Positions 1 to 7,828 of a DNA stretch of 64,000 nucleotides are shown here, piece by piece. The translations under genes were made by a program, and so were the position numbers. Each line of letters begins with the position of its first letter. Positions within the stretch are counted from its first letter, which is position 1. This DNA comes from Paragonimus westermani (lineage: Eukaryota; Platyhelminthes; Trematoda; Plagiorchiida; Troglotrematidae): contig QNGE01000953.1 in NCBI GenBank assembly GCA_008508345.1, positions 141,909 to 205,908 of the forward strand, in the 5' to 3' direction. Below the pieces are notes generated by a model. It saw only the letters and a list, made by a program, of their open reading frames with translations, was not told the DNA's origin and ran no database searches.

Positions 1-79
1 AAACAAATTGTGGAGAAAGCTATAGATCATCATCCAAACTGCCCAACCGCAGATGAGAATATGGAAGATGTTAAAATGA
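1..79 (+). CDS. C1GALT1-like core 1 beta-1,3-galactosyltransferase, internal exon (partial)
   Basis: Frame 1 is open from the window edge and gives 26 residues plus one base of the next codon, ending at a strong splice donor (GTAAGT at 80-85). The peptide contains Asn-Cys-Pro followed by Glu-Asn-Met-Glu-Asp-Val-Lys-Met. Joined in phase 1 to the exon at 13944 it reads through Glu-Asp-x4-Ile-Cys and Gly-Val-x4-Asp-Ser. This spacing of cysteines, Glu-Asp and Asp-Ser matches the C-terminal half of the catalytic domain of core 1 synthases (GT31). In that family the enzyme is a Golgi type II membrane protein that adds galactose to GalNAc-Ser/Thr to make core 1 O-glycans. The Gly usually following the Glu-Asp motif would be Ser here, with its codon split by the intron. 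Upstream exons lie outside the window. The family call rests on motif spacing recognised by eye; a divergent GT31 paralogue is possible. Confidence 0.7.
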
Positions 80-85
80 GTAAGT
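80..85 (+). other. Splice donor of the first visible intron
   Basis: GTAAGT matches the consensus 5' splice site. It cuts after the first base of a codon (phase 1), which matches the phase of the acceptor at 13942-13943. Confidence 0.7.
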
Positions 86-1332
86 GGGAAAAATATGAAG
101 TCGTTATTTTCGTCTGATTTGTTTTAGGGAATAAACTCTCACCGTTTCTGGCACACAATTGCTGCCTATTTGTTCTATTGTCGATGTTTTGTCCTCACTA
201 ACTAGAAGCCCGAGATATGGGAAACGAAATCCCGGAGCAAAAACAAACAACGTCAAAATGTGATCAGTGGTCAGTTTTTATTAGAAACAAATCTGGATTA
301 CACGTTTACATTTAAAGCTTGACTGGGCTGCTAAATGAAATCTATGAATACAACTTGACTGCGAGATCACAGTTACTGTGTGGAGCCATTCTCCTGTTAG
401 TCACTTCGGTGGTACTTAAAACAATCGAACTTCTCCATCCCTAGTTGAGAGGTCGCCCTCAACGTTCCATAAACCTGACAGTAGAGCATTGAAAATGTGT
501 TAATGTAACAATCATATAGTATTCGCTGGTTTTCCGATGGTCTTAAGCACGCAGACTAACACACTGCGTGTGACTAGAATAGATCTTTGTTAACCAAAGA
601 CAGGCTACATCTGATCGTTCTAGGCCCTATTAGTAACTGAAATATATCGTTATAGATGTTCACCATAACTTTGTTCGTATCGTTCTGTATGTTCAGTGTA
701 ACGTCTCAAAGAAATGTCCGGGAAATTACGATAATTTTGAAGTGCGCATCAGATTAACTGAAAACAATTTTTAACACTCAGCTTCCAACAAAGTTTTTAA
801 CAAACCGGTTAGAGCAAAGGAGACGGAGCGTGCAAATGGTTTGTAATGACATCGTCACAAACATTTTTACAACCTGGGAAATATGTGAAGATGGTTTTGT
901 CATTTACGAAGATCGCACCGGCAAGACTGTTTCATTGCAACCAAACTCACGCAGTTTGCTTTAAATGACTCAGTGCATCAATTTTGAGGGAGAACAGGTT
1001 GAAGATAATAAGTGAAATCACAGGCTGAAGCATTTAGTGTAATCATCCAGAAATTGAAAGAACAAAGCTCCGTATAGCGTCACAAGTTAGCAACTGTGCC
1101 TACACTCACTCTCTCTCTCTGTCGAGTTATCTTGCATCACCGTATAATACAAATGACGAGGTTTGTGATACGTATGCATCTTTGAATAAAGAAGACAGTA
1201 GGCTGTTATTGCACAATTTATGTCCAGACAAATTTCGCTGCATCTTTACGAATGCATACTACAGACCATTTATATATCAGTATGAGAAAGATACGAGAGA
1301 AAGCCAATTGTCAGACTGCACAGTCACTGTCA
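80..1332 (+). other. Start of intron 1, no gene seen
   Basis: This is the proximal part of the 13.9-kb intron, down to the stop codon of the inverted Penelope-like element. A short CT-rich tract lies near 1105-1120. Part of the interval next to 1333 may be the element's 3' untranslated end, because the element is on the minus strand, but no terminal repeat or target-site duplication for it could be recognised. Confidence 0.5.
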
Positions 1333-1771
1333 CTACCAAGGTAGCGACAGCCCTACAAACAGTTGTTTCTGAATACACAACACGGGTTTGAACTTTCGGA
1401 TTGCGATCGTTTCATCATAGCGCAGTGTTCGCCTGTTTAACGTTGAGTAGGTAGCGCGAAATGCCGTTGTGAGGCCACATTGGTGTTGCGTCATTAGAAG
1501 ATGACGCGCAATTGACGATGCAGGTTCCTTGTTTCTATGCGCGGCTGTGACATCATGTGTTCACGTAATCTGTTTCCTGACCCACTTCGGGATGTGCTCC
1601 GTGACCCTGGTTCGCAACTGGCGCTCAGTCCTGCCTATGTAGAATGCTCCGCATCTACATCGATATTCATAGATAAGGTTGGATTTGGCTGACTCAGGTA
1701 CCGGTTGTTTCACACAGGGTGTCGGAATCCGGAATGTTCTGAACAGAATCACTGGAAACACTGCATTGTAT
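1333..1771 (-). pseudogene. PLE GIY-YIG endonuclease domain and C-terminal tail
   Basis: After the insertion the same minus-strand frame continues through Tyr-Arg-Cys-Arg-Cys-Gly-Ala-Phe-Tyr-Ile-Gly-Arg-Thr and Arg-Val-x-Glu-His-Ile-Pro, the GIY-YIG core with its preceding Cys-x-Cys. A TGA at 1561-1563 interrupts it. The reading frame then resumes for about 75 codons with Ser-Ser-Ile-Ala-Arg-His-Leu and Ile-Arg-Lys-Phe-Lys-Pro, recognisable PLE C-terminal sequence, and stops at TAG 1333-1335. GIY-YIG domains in PLEs provide the target-nicking activity. With only one internal stop, this half is better preserved than the RT half. Confidence 0.85.
1758..1771. repeat. Target-site duplication, left copy
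   Basis: The 14-bp sequence ACACTGCATTGTAT is repeated exactly at 1963-1976 on the other side of the insertion. It belongs to the interrupted PLE reading frame. Confidence 0.9.
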
Positions 1772-1896
1772 TGATAAACAGATTGTGGAAGGTGAGTTCG
1801 ATTACAACTCTCCTGAGGAAGGCCACCCGAGGTGGTTGAAACGTAGAGTATTACAGCTTGCTCAAAACGTTGTGTTATTCCCAATCTGTTTGTCAA
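1771..1896 (+). ncRNA. Hammerhead ribozyme-like structure (type I topology)
   Basis: CTGAGGA (1813-1819) matches the CUGANGA box. A hairpin follows (1821-1827 with 1831-1837, loop CGA, two outer G-U pairs, one extra A at 1820). Next come GAAAC (1838-1842) and a GTA cleavage triplet (1843-1845). The bases before the first box (CTC, 1810-1812) pair with GAG after the triplet (1846-1848) as the base of stem I. Stem I is closed far out by the 15-bp helix 1771-1785/1882-1896 with one G-U pair. Stem III is only the self-complementary ACGT, which would need a dimer to form, as proposed for minimal hammerheads in PLEs. Activity is not shown by the sequence alone, and the extra base at 1820 could weaken it. 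Confidence 0.55.
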
Positions 1897-1962
1897 TAAC
1901 ATGTTAAACACGACGCCCAAACTATTCAACTTCATTCGTACTACATTTGGTGCGGATATCTT
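1772..1962 (+). mobile_element. 191-bp hammerhead-bearing insertion (retrozyme-like), nested in the PLE
   Basis: The segment lies between two perfect copies of ACACTGCATTGTAT (1758-1771 and 1963-1976). Deleting 205 bp (the insert plus one copy) rejoins the PLE frame without a shift, from ...Thr-Tyr-Asn-Ala-Val into Phe-Pro-Val-Ile-Leu-Phe. It has no coding capacity, no poly-A tail and no tRNA promoter boxes. On its + strand it carries a hammerhead-like core (1813-1845), and a 15-bp helix (1771-1785 with 1882-1896) can close the fold. Small size, hammerhead, and a target duplication like those of PLE-type insertions fit the retrozymes known in animals, which are non-autonomous and thought to be moved by PLE enzymes. 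The insertion itself is certain from the sequence; the retrozyme identity is inference. Confidence 0.75.
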
Positions 1963-1976
1963 ACACTGCATTGTAT
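1963..1976. repeat. Target-site duplication, right copy
   Basis: Exact second copy of ACACTGCATTGTAT, directly following the 191-bp insertion. Confidence 0.9.
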
Positions 1977-2612
1977 GTTCTCGCGATAGAACTAACCAGA
2001 CGACGGTGAATAAGTTGGCATACATCATCAACCTTGAAGGGAAGACGAAGAAATACCGGCTTTTGAGACACTGTGTCAGGTCGAATTCCTATGTCAATCG
2101 GCTGTTTAAATCTTGCAATAAACGGTTTAGGATAACCGTTTAGTTGTAGGGTGTTCCCTAACAGGGCCATCTCTTCTTGAACAATATCTTCAGTGCACAT
2201 ACGTCTGGCCCGATCGAAGAAAGTGCGCACCAAACTTTGTTTGTACGATCGTGGAGCAAAGCTTTCAAAACGCAGATACTGACCTGTCCAAGTTCTCTTG
2301 CGGTGGACGCTCCGCTGAATCGAGCCATCTGCATTTCTCCTGATGCATATATCCAGAAATGGTAGGCTGTTTTGATTCTCGCCTCCCATACTGAAATTTA
2401 TATTTGGGTGCAAGGATTACATCTGATCAATTAAGCTCTGTGCTTCCAGTTGATTGTGTGCGATGAGAAAAATATCATCGACGTATCGCTTGTATAGCTG
2501 CACAGAAAATAAGTGTTCAGTAACTTGTTGCTCAAGTTTTGCAACAAAAATGTCTGCCAGAATAGGGCCGAGCGGGCTATCCATAACATCTGTTGCATTA
2601 ACCTGCTACCTA
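1964..2612 (-). pseudogene. PLE reverse transcriptase fragment (palm motifs to linker)
   Basis: One minus-strand frame carries an RT motif B-like segment with Ser-Pro-Leu-Gly-Pro (usually preceded by Met-Gly, here Met-Asp), then Leu-Ala-Asp-Ile-Phe, then Tyr-Val-Asp-Asp in Arg-Tyr-Val-Asp-Asp-Ile-Phe. A TAA at 2417-2419 interrupts it. It continues with Phe-Ser-Met-Gly-x-Glu and Leu-Pro-Phe-Leu-Asp, typical of PLE and related RT cores downstream of motif C. The frame runs to the insertion at 1962/1963 and resumes on the other side. Homology upstream of about 2612 is lost, so the finger motifs are missing. It cannot encode an active RT. Confidence 0.85.
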
Positions 2613-5600
2613 GGTAACATCCTACTCTAGTAACTTCTGTAAAAGTGGTGTATGTTGGTGCCAGATAGCCATAGTAGAAAATAATTGTTCAGAAAAAAGT
2701 GAACTAATTGTTCAATAACGCTGATAAGTGACGGGTAGTAACTTAAGGTTGCGCCACAAAACTACGTTTGGTTAATTTATACACAAATAAAATCCTTCTT
2801 TTGCATGAAACAGTCACCGCCTTTCGACTGCTTGGAACAGAGAGAACCACGTGAAGCAAATGATGTTTGGGATGTGGGTCGGAAAGTAAGGCGCTGATTG
2901 AACAAATAAACTAAAGGCTTGAAAGACTGTGAACACACACAGGCACACCCAACTTATAATAAGCAAGCCGTTAGCGTCACCACGGCAGAATATCGACTGG
3001 GAAGGACATGGGGAGAAGTAATCCGTTCTCGTTTGAGTAATGACGAAGGTCCTAGGGAAAACTGCATGTTAGTGGAATATTAACACCATAGAATTCGTCT
3101 ATCGCCTATCGGAATTTAAAGTTGGGACGGAAAACACGACCGAGAAGTGTCTGTCGCTGGTTCGAATCCAGCCGAAGCCCTGACTTTTCACAGTTGGGTC
3201 TCATCTAAAGACCGAGAATAAACCAAAAACTACAATCAGATGTAGCATGTTGTGTTTTATGCAAAGTGATAACTTTGTAAATCGTCTGGGTTGTATTCAA
3301 ACACCAACTTCAATTAGTGCACACTTTTACTCGCTCGTTCGAACGCATTCACATCACACTGGAGGTAAAGTCGCACTATCTGATCAAGTACTGATGTGTA
3401 ACTCAGATCCAAGAAACTATATTTACCCTCTGGTTACGTACATTTGCAGACAATGCAGGATCAACTGGATATCACATTACTTTATTTTAGCGTAACTCAT
3501 CTTTGAAGCCCTTCTCTCGTGCAGCTCGTCAATCAAGGTCGGGTGAAGCTAATACCAACGACTTGGTAACCAAGCGTGCCAAACACGCCTTAGTCAGTTA
3601 TATCAGCTTTCCACGTATAAATATTCAGTTTAAATTTTGCATACAAAATGCAGAGTGAACGTGGATCTAATCAGAACTTCGTCACTAACATTCACTTGTT
3701 GCTTAACTCCAAGGTTCTATATCGAACCGCAGTTAAAACTAACGCATGTTTACTTCGTTTAACTACTAATGTACGGTGATCACTTCTAAGAATGTTTTGT
3801 GGCAGGGCATCAGAAGGAATTATAAGTTCAAGTTGCATATCTACATCAACTGCCGGGATGAACTTCTATACTTTTTACAAATTATTCACAAGGCCAGTCA
3901 GCAATTAGGTAAAAATTTCGAGGTGGAGTGTACTTTAACAACTCGCTCCGCCGTCAATTTTGTAGATCCATTATTATCCTTCGATTTGTCAGAGTTTATT
4001 TCAAAAGACGGAATCCAGTTGCCCGCGGATTTTTTTAATTTGCACCAGCGCTGTTCGACAGTTCCTCTCCCTACATACAGAAGTGTTAATCATGAAAGTT
4101 GTAACCGCAAACCTATTTACTCGTAGTCTCTATGTGCAGTTTGTATAGTATTTGGTGTCTTTATTTCAAGGACGAATCAAAACAACTAGGCTAATCGATA
4201 TCTTGCGACATTCTGTTCTCTGTTTCGAAAGAGCTTACCGGCGTTTGTTTTGAGTAGCACATTCAGCACACTTCATTCAGGAAGACTCGGCGGTGGCAAC
4301 GTAATTAAGCAAGAAATACAAGCTAACCATTAGGTGCAGGACAATATATGATTTCAACGCCAAATGTATGACGTACCTTTGCAGCTGGAGTGCAAAGAAA
4401 GACAACATCAGAACCTCCTGAGAAAACATTATTAGAGACAAAAAACAGAAAGATATCGACAGCTGAAGAAGAATTGCAAAATCAGTGGCTCATCGATACA
4501 TTGGAGTGTCAGCACAACCAGGACTAACCCGTTTGACGGGTAGGCTGTTTTTCACGGGAAAGTATCTGTGTGAAAAACGCAGAAGTAAACAACTAACCCG
4601 TTGTACAAAAGTGTTTCAAGTAAACTGAGAATACACGGTAAGGGGAAATGGTGACCATTTAGATAGGCAGCATCGAACGACGAGTGCATTACACAAAATG
4701 GATGAAGTAGTTGCGGTGAGTGACGATCACAAACACGTGAGAAACCGGATTTAATCGGCAATCCACTGTATTGAGGGTTGACTTACTAGCAACACCGTCA
4801 TAGTTGGTTGGGTAGTTTTCAACCTTACCAATCCAGGTTGCCTAGCTCCGACAGCCTTCCACTGTGCTGATTCCACAGACCATAGCTTGATCGCCAAGAA
4901 CCCCAATCGATTCAGGTTCGATGAGCGGGGTCTGTGTTGCTGCATTTAGCCCGTCATTGTCTGATTATCCAAGGCTGCCTACTATTTTCTGTGGGTTGAG
5001 TGCGTAGTGTTTGCGAGCAAAACGCACACGATGTGTTGTCTAATAAGGTGAAATACTATGAGCTGGGCTGCCTGAGTGATGGCACCCAACAGCGCAGATA
5101 ATTGAACAGTTGTTACGGTCACAAGGTGACCGTATCACACTGTATTAATGTTGGGTAGAATAAGTAACGACGATTACGGTAAGGGGATGTGGGTAACGAT
5201 TTATGAGCTGAGAACCGGTCATTTCTTTTGAAATACAACCACTCCACCCGAGTTTCTTTCTTGTTCGACATATCGCATCCCTGAACGCTTATAGTGACAC
5301 CTACGCTCGTCACAGTAGATCAAATGAATCGTTCTTTGCCGGATGCTGTGAAATTGGACATCTAATGAAGGACACTTTATTCCGTCAAGGTTTGCGCAAA
5401 ATAAGCGTGACGGCAGTTGAATTTAGAATGCCTAGTGAACCAAGGAGAATTGTGCTGTGAATGTAATCCGTTATCCTGCTTTCAAGACGTTTGAACTACC
5501 GTTTATCAAACCGGAAGATCACAGTTTATATCACTAAATGCAAGAGGGCGGATGCAGTTTGCTACGACCGAGTGACTTTCTCTGAACCCAGGTGTTGTTG

Positions 5601-7090
5601 AGGCACACAGATGTACTGACCGTTATAAAAGTTGATTGGGAGATTTTATTTCTCCCCATGAAGCTGCAGTCAGTGGTCACCGAAATCTTCACCACTTCTA
5701 GAGAACAAAATTCTTAAGTAGGTTAATTTAAGCAGACTGTGTCCAGACCTATTCGAAGGACATTCTTTGATATTTGTGTTATGAATTTGTCGGAACCAAT
5801 AACAGTTGGCTTTGCCTTCTGTGTCTGACTTTCAGTTCTACTAGCTGCCGATTCTGCTTTAAATATCTCCAAAAATGCTGCGTTTGGTTCTTCGCCAGAA
5901 CAATCAGGTTGTTAACACAGATAAACCTGCTGACCAAATCTCCTTAAAACTGGTAATAAGGACCGAATAATCAAACCCTGTTAATGCTACCACCTTATAC
6001 CTTTCTGTGTTGCACATCAAGAACGATGGAAGGCTACCCCCGACAAACGTCACGCAGTGATCTCAGGACATAATCTTGGAACGCAGATGATGCGGTTGAA
6101 TGGTATTCTTGCTAAGTTTAGAAAATATTTTAGAAACGAAGTACGAACGTTAAGTGTTTGGTGGAGGATCTTAGGTTGTATGGGGCGGCTGTTCGGTTAT
6201 GAGATTACCGGGATGTGTGAGTAGCACAAACTGACTCGACACGTTTCTACCAGTAATAGGGTTTCCAATATTTTATCAGAGCGTGTATTGTTATACACTT
6301 CACTTACTTAGACATTGTTACTTTAGCCCGGAGACGCGATTCTCGGGCGTCTTCGAGTGTGAAATACTCGTGTAAACGCACTGACCGGAGATCAGTCCGT
6401 AGGCAGAGTCGTACGATAAGGTCGCTCAAACAGGTCTGGTCAAGGTGATACCTCGGATCGGAATTTTTCGGAGTTGTTTGGGGAACCTCGGTCTGAGTTG
6501 TAGCAACCTCTCCAATTCTTGGAAAGGACCGCTAGTCCAGTGAGTGTTCTTCTGTAGTGATGCACTGATGGAGCGGCTGAGTAGCTCTTCCTCCGTATTG
6601 GTTTCTAGATAAGGAGGCACATCGTCAAGTGATCATTTGCCACCAGTGCGGGAACAGTTGGAAAGCCTAGATGTTCTGAAGTGATTATTCTTCTGTTGTA
6701 AAAATGGACAGCTTGGTCTTTAGACTTTTTCACGTATAGATGCCTCTCACTAGGTAAGTAACATCACAAAACAAAACTATCGAATTCAATACGGCATACT
6801 GCACACTGGTCTACACAGTTGACATTCTTCCACATTCGTCGCCATCATTTCAATACCACCTTCGATTTACTCAGATTCACGTGCCAATTCACTGAGTTCG
6901 TCTTTGTCCGCTTTTCGGGAAAATTTACCAATCTTTTAACTCACCAATATGAGCTTGTTTTAGCTCGCCATTCTCCTCAGTTGTTTACACATGAGCACTC
7001 TTTAAAGCAACACATACAATCCTCTGAAATTAGATGGGATATTTCGTAGGACCAATTCTGTGGAGGCTGTATTCTAAGAATTCCTTTAAA
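2613..7090. other. Intron 1, no gene supported
   Basis: Mostly unassigned AT-rich DNA. A tRNA-like B-box motif at 3159-3169 and a small GC-rich hairpin near 6332-6352 (AGACGC with GCGTCT) are the only local structures noticed. The short open frames here, for example 3776-4126 on the + strand, have no recognisable domain and are of chance length. Confidence 0.4.
3156..3172 (+). repeat. Isolated tRNA-like B box / T-arm
   Basis: GCTGG and CCAGC form a 5-bp stem around the loop TTCGAAT, and the centre matches the consensus B box GGTTCGAATCC exactly. No matching acceptor stem or anticodon arm lies at the right distance, so this is not an intact tRNA gene. It may be a remnant of a tRNA-derived repeat. 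Confidence 0.35.
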
Positions 7091-7318
7091 CTACTGATGA
7101 ATAATTGAGGTTTAGTTTGTTTTCAAGTTGACCATCACTCACATTTGATCGCAACCTTCGCAATCAGATAGACTTTCCAGCCAGTCACTTCCGAAAAGAA
7201 GCACTAGACTCGAGTTTCGCTCATTAGAGCTCGTCAGTGGTACATATCCTTGCCACGGCCGAGATTTGAACCCTGGCTATTACAATTATGAGGCAACCGT
7301 GCTGATCACTGTGCCATT
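7091..7318 (-). repeat. tRNA-derived SINE-like element, minus-strand copy
   Basis: Read on the minus strand it has a tRNA-like head with B box, a middle part (GCGAAACTCGAGTCTAGTGC), and a 3' tail running through CAAATGTGAGTGATGG to a sequence ending near CATCAG. The same order of blocks occurs at 7450-7828 and 59990-60224. The head ends near 7318, without the longer 5' region seen in the copy at 7450. Similarity between copies was judged by eye and looks like roughly 75-85 percent. Confidence 0.8.
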
Positions 7319-7343
7319 TGAAAGAGGCGGGCCGCAAAATTTA

Positions 7344-7419
7344 CCTGAATGCGAAGGCTGCGATCAAATGTGAGTGATGGTCGAATTGAAATTAAACTGA
7401 ATCCCCGACTACTCATCAG
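7344..7419 (+). repeat. SINE 3'-tail fragment, plus strand
   Basis: Carries the tail of the same family (GCGAAGGCTGCGATCAAATG ... CCCCGACTACTCATCAG) without the head. It lies only 25 bp beyond the head of the minus-strand copy at 7091-7318, so the two tails form inverted repeats around the tRNA-like part. Confidence 0.75.
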
Positions 7420-7449
7420 AAATCTGAAATATCGCCTTGCAGGTTTGAT

Positions 7450-7828
7450 GAGATCAGTGATCTCGACGTGCCTCGGAAGTCCTAATCGCGGGGTTATCGA
7501 TTGGAATTAACAGGACAGCTATTGTGTCTCCTCTCGAGACGATCGGGCAACCTGATCAATGCTCACAAGCGAAATTGGTCAAGTGTTAAGATTTGATTAT
7601 TCGGTCATGCCCCATGTGAGATCAGTGGCGCAGTGATCAACACGGTTGTCTCATGATTGGAATGGTCGGAGTTCAAATCCCGGCCGTGGCAAGCATATGC
7701 ACTACTGACGAGCTCTACTAAGAGCGAAACTCGAGTCTAGTGCTTGTTATCGAAAGACATCGGCTGGCTGGGAAGTCTATCTGAATGCAAAGGTTGCGAT
7801 CAAATGTGAGTGAAGCTCAACTTGGAAA
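7450..7828 (+). repeat. tRNA-derived SINE-like element, longest plus-strand copy
   Basis: This is the best copy in the window for describing the family. A 5' region (about 7450-7610) also occurs in decayed form at 33589-33941. It is followed by an A-box-like motif (TGGCGCAGTGATCAACACGG from 7626) and a B box (GTTCAAATCC, 7671-7680). The body then contains GCATATGCACTACTGACGAG and the shared AAACTCGAGTCTAGTGCTT. The tail is truncated after about 7828. The A and B boxes would form an internal RNA polymerase III promoter. No protein is encoded, so mobilisation would depend on another element's enzymes. Confidence 0.75.

Larger units (their letters stand above)
1333..2612 (-). mobile_element. Penelope-like retroelement, 5'-truncated, with RT and GIY-YIG domains
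   Basis: Read on the minus strand, the element begins near 2612 inside the reverse transcriptase domain. Ser-Pro-Leu-Gly-Pro is at 2564-2578 and the catalytic Tyr-Val-Asp-Asp is at 2474-2485. The thumb/linker region follows, then a Cys-x-Cys-Gly pair directly before Tyr-Ile-Gly-Arg-Thr at 1627-1641 (GIY-YIG endonuclease). The conserved tail includes Ser-Ser-Ile-Ala-Arg-His-Leu and ends at a TAG at 1333-1335. This domain order identifies an endonuclease-bearing PLE. In the family, the RT and the GIY-YIG nuclease copy the RNA into a nicked target. This copy is dead: it has an in-frame TAA at 2417-2419 and a TGA at 1561-1563, a probable frameshift or stop near 2605, no 5' part, and a 191-bp insertion at 1772-1962. 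It sits antisense to the host gene in intron 1. Confidence 0.9.

Noticed and set aside
3095..3180. Possible tRNA gene around the perfect B box at 3159-3169
   Set aside because: Only the T-arm is convincing. No acceptor stem complement, D-arm or anticodon arm lies at the required distance.
7344..7419. CTGATGAGT on the minus strand of the SINE tail, like the first box of schistosome satellite hammerheads
   Set aside because: No stem II hairpin or GAAAC follows in this or the other tail copies, so the box alone is not evidence of a ribozyme.
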